In this document: one piece after another, positions 31,169 through 41,882 of the stretch
Position numbering within the stretch: position 1 is the first letter of the stretch
Layout of the letters: each line of letters opens with the position of its first letter
DNA from: Mycobacterium sp. 852002-10029_SCH5224772
Lineage (GTDB): Bacteria; Actinomycetota; Actinomycetes; Mycobacteriales; Mycobacteriaceae
Length of the DNA stretch: 44,364 bases
Assembly (NCBI RefSeq): GCF_001667315.1
Contig: NZ_LZHT01000007.1
Coordinates: forward strand, 1 to 44,364
Reading direction: 5' to 3'
Program-made: the position numbers and the translations under genes
Notes under the pieces: generated by a model
Seen by the model: the letters and a program-made list of their open reading frames with translations, nothing else
The model's database searches: none
Told to the model about the DNA's origin: nothing

Positions 31169-31800
31169 GGGGCATGGGAAGCACCGCACGCCGGGCCCGC
31201 GGCATGATCGCGCTGCTGGCCCTGGGAGCCGTCGCCGGTCTGGCGCCGGCGGGCGCCGACGTGGCCGCGGGGCTGCCCCCGATGGTGTCCAGCGGCAGTG
31301 GGCCGATCATCGGCGGGGGATCGGTGGCTGCCCAGGGAATCACCCAGCAGCTCTTTAGCTTTGGCAACCCTAACGTGGTGCAGGAGGTCGACGGCTCGGA
31401 CGCGGCGCAATTCATCACGTCCGCCGCGGGGGCCGCCAACCAGCAACTCGCGGCGCCCTTCTCGCTGCTACGCCGCGCGTTGGCATGCCAGACCGACAAC
31501 GCGGAATTCGGTGCGCGCGCCTATCGGCGCACCGACGGACAGTGGGGAGGAGCGATGCTGGTCGCGGCCAAGAGCGCGACGCCGAACCTCGACAACCTGG
31601 TCGGCTGCGTCAAAACCCATTGGCGAAGGACGGCGGCCGGCGGCGAGACCGCGATGTGCAACAACGGCTGGACCTCGCCGACGTCGTACGAAAGCCGCCG
31701 CGGCGAGACGTATTACATCTTGCTCGCCGGTACCGCCGCCGACTTCTGCAGCGATCTCAACGCCACGTACAAGAGCGACGCCAGCGGGTGGCCGTTCTAA
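31165..31800 (+). CDS. Secreted four-cysteine protein, function unknown
   Basis: A 211-residue exported protein. The signal peptide covers about residues 1-31 (RRARGMIALLALGAVAGLAPAGADV). The mature part has four Cys: ALACQTDN, LVGCVKT, TAMCNNGW and ADFCSDL, and ends SGWPF. I do not recognise a domain. ATG 31165 overlaps the TetR stop (ATGA), suggesting coupling; ATG 31174 is an alternative but has its purine-rich site too close. Last gene of the SDR-fadE operon. Confidence 0.8.
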   Translation: MRGMGSTARRARGMIALLALGAVAGLAPAGADVAAGLPPMVSSGSGPIIGGGSVAAQGITQQLFSFGNPNVVQEVDGSDAAQFITSAAGAANQQLAAPFSLLRRALACQTDNAEFGARAYRRTDGQWGGAMLVAAKSATPNLDNLVGCVKTHWRRTAAGGETAMCNNGWTSPTSYESRRGETYYILLAGTAADFCSDLNATYKSDASGWPF

Positions 31801-32180
31801 CCGGGCCACGATGCCTCTCGCCCGTCGTTGAATCCAATTGCGATCTCGATCGTTTCGCCGCGCGACCGGAGAGCCGAGTTCGAGAGCTATTTGAATTCAT
31901 ATCCAATTTACGCAGCGGCGCCGGTGAGCAGCGGGTAAATAGCGTTCCAATATAGCCGCGGCACGGCGCCCGCGCAGGATAATTCAAATTCATCCCGTCA
32001 TCGGATTTTGCTGAATTCCACCGGCGGTTTAGGCGGCAGTGCCACTGCCGGGTCGGCCGATCATCCGTTTGACGAATCGGTCAGTAATATTCGCGAAATC
32101 GCTTATCTGCGAGTCATTGACGCCGTAGACTCGCCGACATCGGGCCTTAGAATATCGTCTCCCAGACGTAGGGGGTTCTA
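31801..32180. other. AT-richer intergenic region upstream of the small peptide gene
   Basis: About 380 bp without a supported protein gene. The sequence is clearly AT-richer than the rest of the window (for example around 31885-31910 and 31980-32020). TAGAAT at 32148-32153 is a candidate -10 for the peptide gene that starts at 32181. No tRNA-like or CRISPR-like structure was seen. An unrecognised small RNA cannot be excluded. Confidence 0.5.
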
Positions 32181-32303
32181 ATGTCACGTCGTACTAGCAA
32201 AATCGTCGTCGCCGTGGTGCTCGCTTTTGCAGCTCCAATGACCTCGGCGTGCACGATTCCGCTCGTTATCGACTGTGGACCCGGTTTGACCTGCACCGGA
32301 TAG
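32181..32303 (+). CDS. Small secreted cysteine-containing peptide, 40 residues
   Basis: ATG 32181 opens a 40-codon frame ending TAG 32301-32303. The product starts MSRRTSK (basic), continues with the hydrophobic run IVVAVVLAFAAP (8-19), then MTSAC and a short tail with IDCGPGLTCTG. Cysteines are at 24, 32 and 38. TSAC may be a weak lipobox or an Ala-rich signal peptidase I site. TAGGGGG lies about 6 nt upstream as a ribosome binding site, TAGAAT at 32148 is a possible -10, and an intrinsic terminator follows 14 bp after the stop. The set of signals argues for a real, short monocistronic gene. Function unknown. Confidence 0.62.
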   Translation: MSRRTSKIVVAVVLAFAAPMTSACTIPLVIDCGPGLTCTG

Positions 32304-32316
32304 CAGTAATCAAAGG

Positions 32317-32343
32317 AGCCTCGAGCTCAATTCGGGGCTTTTC
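32317..32343 (+). terminator. Intrinsic terminator after the small peptide gene
   Basis: AGCCTCGA (32317-32324) pairs with TCGGGGCT (32332-32339) with one G-U pair and a 7-nt loop, followed by a short T-run (32339-32342). It lies 14 bp after the peptide stop. Canonical intrinsic terminators of this kind are not common in mycobacteria. Confidence 0.68.
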
Positions 32344-32604
32344 ATTCACATCACGCTTCGCGTAGCGAAGAGCACAAGGTGACCGGCCGGAGCCGTGGCG
32401 GGGTCCAGACCCTGCCTTGGTTCCGGTCGGGATCCTTTACCACACACGTCATTTCGGGCTGGTGGGTACCGCGGCGCCGAGAACGGCTTGGTCACAAGCA
32501 GTTTCGGATCCTGAGGCTCCCGCTGCCTGGTGCCCCCTCCCCCGCGTGCATCAGTCTGCTCGTCGGCCTCGCGTTTGGTGGGTGCAGCGTCGTACGGTGG
32601 AGAC

Positions 32605-33984
32605 ATGTCGCGCCATCGTGTGGTCATCATCGGAAGCGGATTCGGCGGACTGAACGCGGCCAGGGCACTCAGAAGGACCGACGTCGACGTCACCCTGATC
32701 TCGAAGACGACGACCCATCTGTTCCAGCCGTTGCTGTACCAAGTGGCCACCGGCATCCTGTCGGAGGGCGACATCGCGCCGACCACCAGACTCGTTCTGC
32801 GCCGGCAGAAGAACGTCCGGGTGCTGTGGGGAGAAGTGTCCGCCATCGACCTCACCGCCAAGACGGTCACGTCCCACCTGATGGGCATGGAAACGGTGAC
32901 GCCCTACGACAGCCTGATCGTGGCCGCCGGCGCGCAGCAGTCCTACTTCGGCCACGATGAGTACGCCGCCTTCGCGCCCGGCATGAAAAGCGTCGACGAC
33001 GCCCTCGAGCTGCGGGCCCGCATCCTCGGCGCCTTTGAGGCCGCCGAGGTCGCCACCGACCCGGCCGAGCGGCAACGCCGCCTGACCTTCGTGGTCGTTG
33101 GCGCCGGGCCGACCGGGGTCGAGCTGGCCGGCGAGATCGTCCAGCTCGCCGAGCGGACCCTGGCCGGGGCATTCCGGACGATCACCCCCAGCGAATGTCG
33201 CGTCATCCTGCTTGACGCGGCACCCGCGGTGCTACCCCCGATGGGCCCCAAGCTCGGCCTCAAGGCGCAACGCCGGCTGGAGAAGATGGACGTCGAGGTC
33301 CAGCTCAACGCGATGGTGACCGCGGTCGACTACATGGGCATCACGGTCAAGGAGAAGGACGGCGCCCAGCGCCGCATCGAATGCGCGTGCAAGGTGTGGG
33401 CGGCGGGGGTGCAGGCCAGCTCCCTGGGCGCGATGCTGGCCGAGCAGTCCGACGGCACCGAGACCGACCGCGCCGGAAGGGTGATCGTCGAATCCGACCT
33501 CACCGTCAAGGGACATCCCTACGTCTTCGTCGTCGGCGACCTGATGTCGGTGCCCGACGTTCCCGGGATGGCGCAGGGCGCGATCCAGGGGGCGCACTAC
33601 GTCACCAAGCTCATCAAGCAGGCGGTGAAGGGCCACGACGATCCCGCCAACCGCAAGCCGTTCAAGTACTTCGACAAGGGCAGCATGGCGCTGATCTCGC
33701 GGTACAGCGCCGTCGCAAAGGTCGGCAAGCTGGAGTTCGGCGGCTTCATCGCCTGGCTGGCGTGGCTGCTGCTGCACCTGTACTACCTGATCGGCCACCG
33801 CAACCGCATCGCCGCCATGTTCGCCTGGGGGATCTCCTTCCTGGGCCGCACCCGCGGCCAGATGGCCATCACCAGCCAGATGATGTACGCCCGGCCGGTC
33901 GTGGACTGGGTGGAGCAGCAAGCGCAAGAGGGAAGCCTGGCGGCGGCCGAACGCATCGACGCGGCCGAGAAACAGGCGGGTTAG
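32605..33984 (+). CDS. ndhA: Type II NADH dehydrogenase NdhA
   Basis: A 459-residue membrane-associated NADH:menaquinone oxidoreductase that does not pump protons. The first Rossmann loop is VVIIGSGFGGLNAARAL (FAD) and the second VVVGAGPTGVELAGEI (NADH). VFVVGDLMSVP contacts FAD, and the C-terminal hydrophobic stretch around residues 385-415 (AWLAWLLLHLYYLIGH) docks to the membrane. Mycobacteria have two copies, ndh and ndhA; the convergent metZ next door matches Rv0392c, hence ndhA. ATG 32605 has GGTGGAG just upstream. The stop overlaps the metZ stop by 4 bp. Confidence 0.92.
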   Translation: MSRHRVVIIGSGFGGLNAARALRRTDVDVTLISKTTTHLFQPLLYQVATGILSEGDIAPTTRLVLRRQKNVRVLWGEVSAIDLTAKTVTSHLMGMETVTPYDSLIVAAGAQQSYFGHDEYAAFAPGMKSVDDALELRARILGAFEAAEVATDPAERQRRLTFVVVGAGPTGVELAGEIVQLAERTLAGAFRTITPSECRVILLDAAPAVLPPMGPKLGLKAQRRLEKMDVEVQLNAMVTAVDYMGITVKEKDGAQRRIECACKVWAAGVQASSLGAMLAEQSDGTETDRAGRVIVESDLTVKGHPYVFVVGDLMSVPDVPGMAQGAIQGAHYVTKLIKQAVKGHDDPANRKPFKYFDKGSMALISRYSAVAKVGKLEFGGFIAWLAWLLLHLYYLIGHRNRIAAMFAWGISFLGRTRGQMAITSQMMYARPVVDWVEQQAQEGSLAAAERIDAAEKQAG

Positions 33985-35207
33985 CTCAGCGCCCGATCGA
34001 TGTCGGCGATCAGGTCTTCGGTGCCTTCCAGCCCGACGGAGATGCGAACCACGCCGTCGCCGAGCCCGATCGCCGCGCGGCCCTCCGGGCCCATCGCCCG
34101 GTGAGTGGTGGTGGCGGGATGTGTGACAAGGGATTTGGCGTCGCCGAGGTTGTTGGAGATGTCGATCAGCGTCAACTTGTCCAGCACATCGAAGGCCCGC
34201 TGCTTCGCTGAGCTTTCCGGCACTGCGAGCGCGAAGGTGATCACCGTCCCGCCGCCCGACATCTGGCGCTTGGCCAGGTCGTATTGCGGGTGTGAGGACA
34301 GATAGGGGTAGCGGACCCAACTCACCGCCGGATGGGTTTCGAGGAATTCGGCGATCCGGTAGGCGGAGGAATTGCTGTGATCGACCCGGATGGCCATCGT
34401 CTCAAGGCCTTTCAGTAACACCCAGGCGTTGAACGCGCTCATCGCCGGGCCGGTGTGCCGCATCAGCTTCTGCACCGGGCCGTCGATGTACTCCTTGTCG
34501 CCCAGAATGGCCCCACCCAGTACCCGGCCCTGGCCGTCGATGTGCTTGGTACCCGAGTACACCACCACGTCGACACCGAGCGGAACGCCCTGCTGCAGCA
34601 GCGGTGTGGCGAAAACGTTGTCCAACACCACTTTTGCGCCCGCACCGTGAGCGAGCTCGGTCACCGCGGCGATGTCCACCAGCGACTGCATCGGATTCGA
34701 CGGCGTCTCGAAGAACACTGCGGTGGTGGGCACCGACAACGCCTCCTCCCACTGAGCCAGGTCTTCGCCGTCGACGAAGACGGTTTCGACCCCCCAGCGC
34801 GGCAGGATCTCGTTGCACACCACGAAACACGACCCGAACAGGCTGCGCGACGCGACCAACCGGTCCCCCGCGCCCAGCAGCGCGCCCAGCGAGGTGAACA
34901 CCGCCGCCATGCCGCTGGCGGTGGCGAACGCCGCCGGCGCGCCCTCGAGCAGGCGCAACCGTTCCTCGAACATCGTCACGGTCGGGTTGCCGTACCGCGA
35001 GTAGACGAAGTGGTCGACGTCGCCGGTGAACGACTTCTCGGCAACCGACGCGGACTCGTAGACATAGCCCGAAGTCAGGTACAGCGCCTCGGCGGTCTCG
35101 TCGAACCCCGACCGCAGCAGCCCCCCGCGCACGCCGATGGTCGCTTGGCTGACACCGTCGGGCAGCGGCGCGGGCGTGCGGACCGAGTAGTGGTCGGCGG
35201 GGGTCAT
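33981..35207 (-). CDS. metZ: O-succinylhomoserine sulfhydrylase MetZ
   Basis: A 408-residue PLP enzyme of the Cys/Met metabolism family that makes homocysteine from an acylhomoserine and sulfide. HFVYSRYGNPT, ATASGMAAV, FFETPSNP, VVLDNVFATP and VYSGTKHIDGQGRVLGG with PLP lysine K221 are present. ATG 35207 is 7 bp after the rhodanese stop, so both are probably one transcript. This suits sulfide delivery. Confidence 0.96.
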   Translation of the reverse strand: MTPADHYSVRTPAPLPDGVSQATIGVRGGLLRSGFDETAEALYLTSGYVYESASVAEKSFTGDVDHFVYSRYGNPTVTMFEERLRLLEGAPAAFATASGMAAVFTSLGALLGAGDRLVASRSLFGSCFVVCNEILPRWGVETVFVDGEDLAQWEEALSVPTTAVFFETPSNPMQSLVDIAAVTELAHGAGAKVVLDNVFATPLLQQGVPLGVDVVVYSGTKHIDGQGRVLGGAILGDKEYIDGPVQKLMRHTGPAMSAFNAWVLLKGLETMAIRVDHSNSSAYRIAEFLETHPAVSWVRYPYLSSHPQYDLAKRQMSGGGTVITFALAVPESSAKQRAFDVLDKLTLIDISNNLGDAKSLVTHPATTTHRAMGPEGRAAIGLGDGVVRISVGLEGTEDLIADIDRALS

Positions 35208-35214
35208 GCCTGGA

Positions 35215-35655
35215 TCAACCTTGCTTCCAAGGCAATCCGATCGCCCGCCACCCCGACTCGCCGCGGTGACCGTTGGCGTCAAGCTGGCCTTCGAAGCCGT
35301 CCATGATGTTGTACGCCGGGGTGATGCCCAGCTCGGTTGCCACCTCTGCGGCGCCGATGGAGCGGTTTCCGGAGCGACACAGGAACAGCACCGGGCGGTC
35401 CGCATCGGTTTGGGCCGGCGCCACCTGCTCGCGCAGCTGATCGGCGAAATTCGCGTTGGGCCGCCCGTCGGACGAGTTCCATTCGAGGAACACCACCTCG
35501 CGGCCGAGGCTGGACAGGTCAGGCACCCCGACGAATCGCCATTCGGCGTCGGTACGCACGTCGACCAGCACGGCGTCCGGATTGTCGCTGAGCAGTTTCC
35601 ATGCCTCCAGCGGCGAGATGTCGCCCGCATAGGAGTGTCCGCGCTCTGTGCTCAT
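35215..35655 (-). CDS. Rhodanese-domain sulfurtransferase (Rv0390 type)
   Basis: A 146-residue single rhodanese domain. ISPLEAWKLLSDN and VLVDVRTDAEW form the N-terminal half, and the active loop is FLCRSGNRS with the sulfur-carrying C93. The next block is YNIMDGFEG. The start at ATG 35655 is preceded by GAGGGA. Location immediately before metZ suggests sulfur trafficking for homocysteine synthesis (inference). Confidence 0.92.
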   Translation of the reverse strand: MSTERGHSYAGDISPLEAWKLLSDNPDAVLVDVRTDAEWRFVGVPDLSSLGREVVFLEWNSSDGRPNANFADQLREQVAPAQTDADRPVLFLCRSGNRSIGAAEVATELGITPAYNIMDGFEGQLDANGHRGESGWRAIGLPWKQG

Positions 35656-35773
35656 GCTCGTATTCCCTCGTCCTTCGTACGCATCGTCAGCCACCCCGGC
35701 GAGATTGCCCCCCGCCCGCGGCGATACCTGACCTGCGATCGTATCGAGGCCGTCGCCGCGCGCATCTCGGGGC

Positions 35774-36973
35774 TCAGCCGCGTGAGTGCGGGGCAGCCAG
35801 TCTTTCGGCGGCCTGACCGGCGCGCTCGCGTGCGGCGGTCACATCCGGTGCGGTCGCCAACGCCCGGAACCCGCGCGCGGAAACGCGCAGGTCGCTTTCC
35901 GGCACGCTCAGCGCGCCGATCAACGCGGCGGGGTCGTGGGAATCGGCGGCGCCCGTCACGCGGGCGGCGGCCGGCGACACCATCATGGTGTCCACCGGCA
36001 GGCCCAGGATGGTGCGGGCCTGCAGCTCGAACGCCGAAAGTCGCTGGCTGCGCAGGGTCACCCAGGCGCTGTCGGACGGCCGCGACGTGATGTCGGCGAA
36101 ATACACCTCGTCGCCGTTGATCATCAATTCGACCCCGAAGACGCCGCGCCCGCCCAGCGCCTTGACGATCCGCGCCGCGATCGACCTCGCGGCGTCCATC
36201 GCGGCCGCGCTCATCTTCTGGGGTTGCCAGGATTCCAGCACCTGTCCGTTGGATCCGCGATGCCCGATGGGTGAGCAGAACTCGATCGCCGGACCCGACG
36301 GGCCTTCGCTGCGCACCGCCAGCAGGGTCACGCAGAACTCGACCTCAACCACGGTTTCGGCCAGCACCCGGGCCCCGGGCCGCTCGCCCACCGCGCGATG
36401 CCAGGCGGACTCGAGGTCCTCACGGCGCGCCACCACCGACTGCCGCTGCCCGGTCGGCCCGGCCGCCGGCTTGACCAGCAACGGATACCCGGCATGCGCG
36501 CCGACCGCCTCGAGCTCGCCCAGCGAGCCGGCGAACCAGAACGGCGCGGTGGGCAGGCCCAGCTCGTCGGCGGCCATCCGGCGCAGCCCTTCGCGGTCGG
36601 CGGCGAGCCGCACGGCGCGGGCGCTGGGCACCAGCTCGGTGCCGTCGAGCGCCTCGAGGGCCCGGGTGGCGACCGCGTCGGTCGCGGTGACGACGAGGTC
36701 GGGTTGCAGCCGCTGGATCGCCTTCGCCAGCTCGTCGGCGTCGGTCGTGTCGATCACCAGCGCCTGGTCGGCCACGCCGTGCGCGGGCGCGTGGGGGCGC
36801 TGGTCGGCGGCCATCACGCGGGCGCCGAGGCGGCCCAGCGCGATCGCCAGCTCCCGGCTGATCTCGTCGGAGCCCAGCAGCAGCACTGTCGGGTGGCCGT
36901 CGGCGGGAGCTTGCTGGGGTACGACGAGCGCCGTCGTCTCGTCGTCCCGTCCGTCGGTCTCGCCGTCAGTCAC
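35774..36973 (-). CDS. purT: Formate-dependent GAR transformylase PurT
   Basis: A 399-residue ATP-grasp enzyme that formylates glycinamide ribonucleotide using formate and ATP. It has the N-terminal LLLGSDEISRELAIALGRLGA, the ATP-grasp segments LLVKPAAGPTGQRQS and GVFGVELMINGDEVYFADI, and the SRPSDSAWVTL block. The start is GTG 36973. It precedes Rv0390 and metZ as in M. tuberculosis, but the gene upstream of it is Rv0356c-like rather than a PPE gene. Confidence 0.92.
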   Translation of the reverse strand: MTDGETDGRDDETTALVVPQQAPADGHPTVLLLGSDEISRELAIALGRLGARVMAADQRPHAPAHGVADQALVIDTTDADELAKAIQRLQPDLVVTATDAVATRALEALDGTELVPSARAVRLAADREGLRRMAADELGLPTAPFWFAGSLGELEAVGAHAGYPLLVKPAAGPTGQRQSVVARREDLESAWHRAVGERPGARVLAETVVEVEFCVTLLAVRSEGPSGPAIEFCSPIGHRGSNGQVLESWQPQKMSAAAMDAARSIAARIVKALGGRGVFGVELMINGDEVYFADITSRPSDSAWVTLRSQRLSAFELQARTILGLPVDTMMVSPAAARVTGAADSHDPAALIGALSVPESDLRVSARGFRALATAPDVTAARERAGQAAERLAAPHSRG

Positions 36974-37002
36974 GGCTCAAGGATAGGTCGGTTCTCAGAG
37001 GG

Positions 37003-38963
<1,961 letters not shown>

Positions 38964-39221
38964 TTACTGTGGTTCTGCTGGCATAACGCCAGATCTTGCA
39001 CCGCTGCAACGGTTTTCGGCGTCGCCCGATGTGTCGCCCTTCCGTCGGGTGGCAGCGCCTCGGTTAGCCGCGTCGGGACCGTGCGCGTTGCTCCACGCGT
39101 CTTTGCTTGCCGCGCTCACGTGGCGATCCTAAACGTCGGGTAACGACGGGCTTGCCACAAGGCCCGTTTGATCCCGGCCCGTGTCGCGCAAACACCCGGG
39201 CCCGCCTCGTCGCGTCGGCGG

Positions 39222-40136
39222 TCAGGGGCTTGCCGTCACCGGCGGTTTGGCCGCGCACACGCCGTCGCGCGTCGGCGCGTCCAACATCAGGCACAGGCCG
39301 TTCGCGTCACGGTTGGGCCGTTTGGCCGCCCAACCGGGCCACGCCGGTTTGCCGTTCCAGCTGACCAGCGTCCAGCCATCGTGGGGATTGCCCTGGATCT
39401 CGACGATGCCGGTGTTGGGCAGCGGGTCGAACAGCAGGAGCAACTGTTCGGGGTTTCTGACGGACGTCATCGTCCCGATACCGATGTCGAATTCGCTGGA
39501 GAACGCGACCTCTCTGATCCTGCCGTCGGACGCGCGGACCGGGTTGGCCAGCGCGCTGCCGTACATCGTTCCGAGCATGTCGCTGAAGCGGCCGGCGCTG
39601 GTCGCCGCGTTGCCATCCATCGTTTGCAGCGCGCCGTTGAAACGCTTGTGGAACTCGTACCCGTTCGGGTCGGCGGAGCCGGGAGCCAGCATCGGCACGA
39701 TGCGCAGGCCGAGCAGCCATGCGATGGGCGCCAGCAGGTACGCCAGCCCGGCAAGGCTGAACTGCGGCATGCCGTTGAAAACACCGGCGTCGATCTCGTT
39801 GAGCCCGGGCAGCACCTGCACATTCATCCCCAACGCGGCGGCCAACGGCGCCGCGGTCTGCTGCGTCCTGACCAACTGCGACGCGAAGATCGCGGCGACC
39901 GGGCCCTGCGTCACGAGCGCGTTGGCGACATTCTGCGCCTGTTGTTGGCCGAGCGCGGTGAGCGCCGCCCCGGGCACCGCCGTGTCGATCAGTCTCGCCG
40001 CGTTGGCCGCCGACTGCCCATGGCGCACCAGGTCGATCACGATCGATTCGTCGGCCGAGGCCCTCGCCGATCCGAGACACAGCAGGACAGCCGAAAGCAG
40101 CACCGCGCCAACGCGGCCGAGGTGCGTCGTCAGCAC
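39222..40136 (-). CDS. Secreted histidine-phosphatase-fold protein
   Basis: A protein of about 304 residues with a signal peptide (VGAVLLSAVLLCLGSARASA, cleavage near 28). The catalytic N-terminal motif is DLVRHGQS (H39). Later blocks are TALGQQQAQNVANAL, IFASQLVRTQQTAAPLA and LPGLNEIDAG. The second catalytic His, usually in a VxSHG-like loop, is not found; the aligned loop is VAFSSEFDIG. It may be a pseudophosphatase or use another residue. GTG 40136 is chosen because the signal peptide then fits; the frame is open to 40337. No ribosome binding site is visible. Confidence 0.78.
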   Translation of the reverse strand: MLTTHLGRVGAVLLSAVLLCLGSARASADESIVIDLVRHGQSAANAARLIDTAVPGAALTALGQQQAQNVANALVTQGPVAAIFASQLVRTQQTAAPLAAALGMNVQVLPGLNEIDAGVFNGMPQFSLAGLAYLLAPIAWLLGLRIVPMLAPGSADPNGYEFHKRFNGALQTMDGNAATSAGRFSDMLGTMYGSALANPVRASDGRIREVAFSSEFDIGIGTMTSVRNPEQLLLLFDPLPNTGIVEIQGNPHDGWTLVSWNGKPAWPGWAAKRPNRDANGLCLMLDAPTRDGVCAAKPPVTASP

Positions 40137-40421
40137 CGGAGGAGGACGTAGGCGGCGCCGTACCCGAGCGGTGCGGGCCGCACGGCGGAGAAAATGGCGG
40201 TGAGGCGGCGAATGGTCGTTCTCCGTTCTCTCAACCACTCGTTGGCGGGATTCCGCACAACGTCGGCCCTGTGGCAGGAGTAAAGTATCCGGTTGTTTCC
40301 CGGCGGCGCCGCAACAACTTTCGCAGTCCGACACCATGTTGTGACTGTGTCGTTATGGCCCATTGATCGGACCAGAGTCGTTGGAAGTCAAAACGATTGG
40401 GCCACCTTGATTGGATAGCTT

Positions 40422-41081
40422 GTGACACAGGAAGATCGAGCCGCCGCGGTTCTACTGTTCGGCGAACGGCCCACCTACGGCCCGTTACGGGGCATGCGCG
40501 CCCACGGGGTCGCCGGCGACCCCGATATCGACGCCGCGATAGGCCCCTACCGGCGCCTGGTCGTGGTGGGCGCCGACGCCGACCTGGCCGCCGTGCTGAC
40601 CCGGCTGCTGCGCGCGGAGCGGCTCGACGTCGAGGTGGCCTACGTGCCGCGCCGCCGCACCCCGGCAACCCGGATCTACCGCCTTCCCACCGGACGGCGG
40701 GCGGCGCGGCGCGCCGGCCGCGGTTCCGCGCAACGGGTGACACTGATCCGCGACGAGACCGGCTCGGTGGTCGTCGGGCGCGCCGCCTGGGTGCCGCCCG
40801 ATGACGCGCGGGCCATCCACGGCGAGGCGGTCGTCGACGACGCCACGTTGTTCGACGGCGACGCCGCCGCCGTGATCGTCGAGCCGACGCTGGCCATGCC
40901 CGGCCTGCGGGCCTTGCTCAAGGGAGGGGTCCGGGGCGGCTGGCGCCGGTGGGTCAGCGGCCGCGCGGCCCAGCTGGGCAGCACCGGCGTCGTCGTGCTG
41001 CGCGACGGCGTCCCCGCGTCGCGCGCCGCCCGCCGCTCGGCGTTCTACCGCAACATCGAGGGCTGGCTGCTGGTCCGATAG
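40422..41081 (+). CDS. Conserved hypothetical protein (Rv0358 type)
   Basis: A 219-residue soluble protein with no recognised catalytic motif. The N-terminus has RRLVVVGADADLAAVLTRLLRAERLDVEV, which looks like a Rossmann-type start, and the C-terminal end is RSAFYRNIEGWLLVR. It looks like a sugar or lipid kinase-like fold remnant but I cannot assign a function. The start is GTG 40422. It is 9 bp upstream of the M50 protease, as in Rv0358-Rv0359. Confidence 0.85.
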   Translation: MTQEDRAAAVLLFGERPTYGPLRGMRAHGVAGDPDIDAAIGPYRRLVVVGADADLAAVLTRLLRAERLDVEVAYVPRRRTPATRIYRLPTGRRAARRAGRGSAQRVTLIRDETGSVVVGRAAWVPPDDARAIHGEAVVDDATLFDGDAAAVIVEPTLAMPGLRALLKGGVRGGWRRWVSGRAAQLGSTGVVVLRDGVPASRAARRSAFYRNIEGWLLVR

Positions 41082-41090
41082 TTTCGTCCG

Positions 41091-41873
41091 GTGAGCTTCC
41101 CCACCCCTCAACGCGAATCGGTACGGCCCAGCCCGATCTTTTTGGCGCTGCTCGGGTTGACGGGAGTGGGCGGCGCGCTGGCCTGGCTGGCCGGGGCCAG
41201 CCCGCGGCCACTGGCCTATGTCGGGGTGTTCATTTTCGTGATCGCCGGCTGGCTGGTGTCGCTGTGCCTGCACGAATTCGGGCACGCGGTGACCGCCTGG
41301 CGCTTCGGCGATCACGATGCTGCCGTGCGCGGCTACCTGACCCTCGACCCGCGCCGCTACACCCATCCCGCGCTGTCGCTCGTGCTGCCGCTGGTGATCG
41401 TCGCGCTGGGCGGGATCGGCCTGCCCGGGGCGGCGGTCTACCTCCGGACATGGTTCATGACGCCCACCCGTCGCACCCTGGTCAGCCTGGCCGGCCCGTT
41501 AGCCAACCTCGTGTTGGCGGCGCTGCTGCTGGCGCTGACCCGGTTCTTCTTCGACCCCACGCACGTGGTGCTGTGGGCCGGGGTGGCGTTCCTGGGATTC
41601 CTTCAGCTCACCGCGGTGGTGCTGAACCTGCTGCCCATCCCGGGCCTGGACGGCTACGACGCCCTGGAACCGCATTTGAGCCCCCAGACGCAGCGCGCGT
41701 TGGCGCCGGCCAAGCAGTGGGGCTTCGTCATCCTGCTGTTTCTGCTCCTGGCGCCGGTGCTCAACCACTGGTTCTTCGGGGTGGTGTTGTCGTTGTTCGA
41801 CCTGTCCGGTGTCCCGGAGGTGTTGGTGAGCTGGGGCAACGCGCTGACCCGCTTCTGGAGCCGCTGGTTCTGA
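41091..41873 (+). CDS. M50-family (site-2-protease-like) membrane metallopeptidase (Rv0359 type)
   Basis: A 260-residue multispanning membrane protein. The zinc motif HEFGH (H61, E62, H65) lies in a membrane helix, and NLLPIPGLDGYD in another supplies the third ligand Asp. LVSLAGPLANL is the conserved loop between. The family cleaves membrane proteins inside the bilayer; the target is unknown. The start is GTG 41091, 9 bp after the previous stop. Confidence 0.92.
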   Translation: MSFPTPQRESVRPSPIFLALLGLTGVGGALAWLAGASPRPLAYVGVFIFVIAGWLVSLCLHEFGHAVTAWRFGDHDAAVRGYLTLDPRRYTHPALSLVLPLVIVALGGIGLPGAAVYLRTWFMTPTRRTLVSLAGPLANLVLAALLLALTRFFFDPTHVVLWAGVAFLGFLQLTAVVLNLLPIPGLDGYDALEPHLSPQTQRALAPAKQWGFVILLFLLLAPVLNHWFFGVVLSLFDLSGVPEVLVSWGNALTRFWSRWF

Positions 41874-41882
41874 CCCTTGCCT

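Noticed and set aside
29891..31189. 432-codon minus-strand open frame opposite fadE and tetR
   Set aside because: Overlaps two confidently assigned genes along its full length and shows no recognisable motif.
32356..32370. Hairpin CTTCGC-gta-GCGAAG as a second terminator
   Set aside because: No T-run follows; it may be structural but cannot be supported as a terminator.
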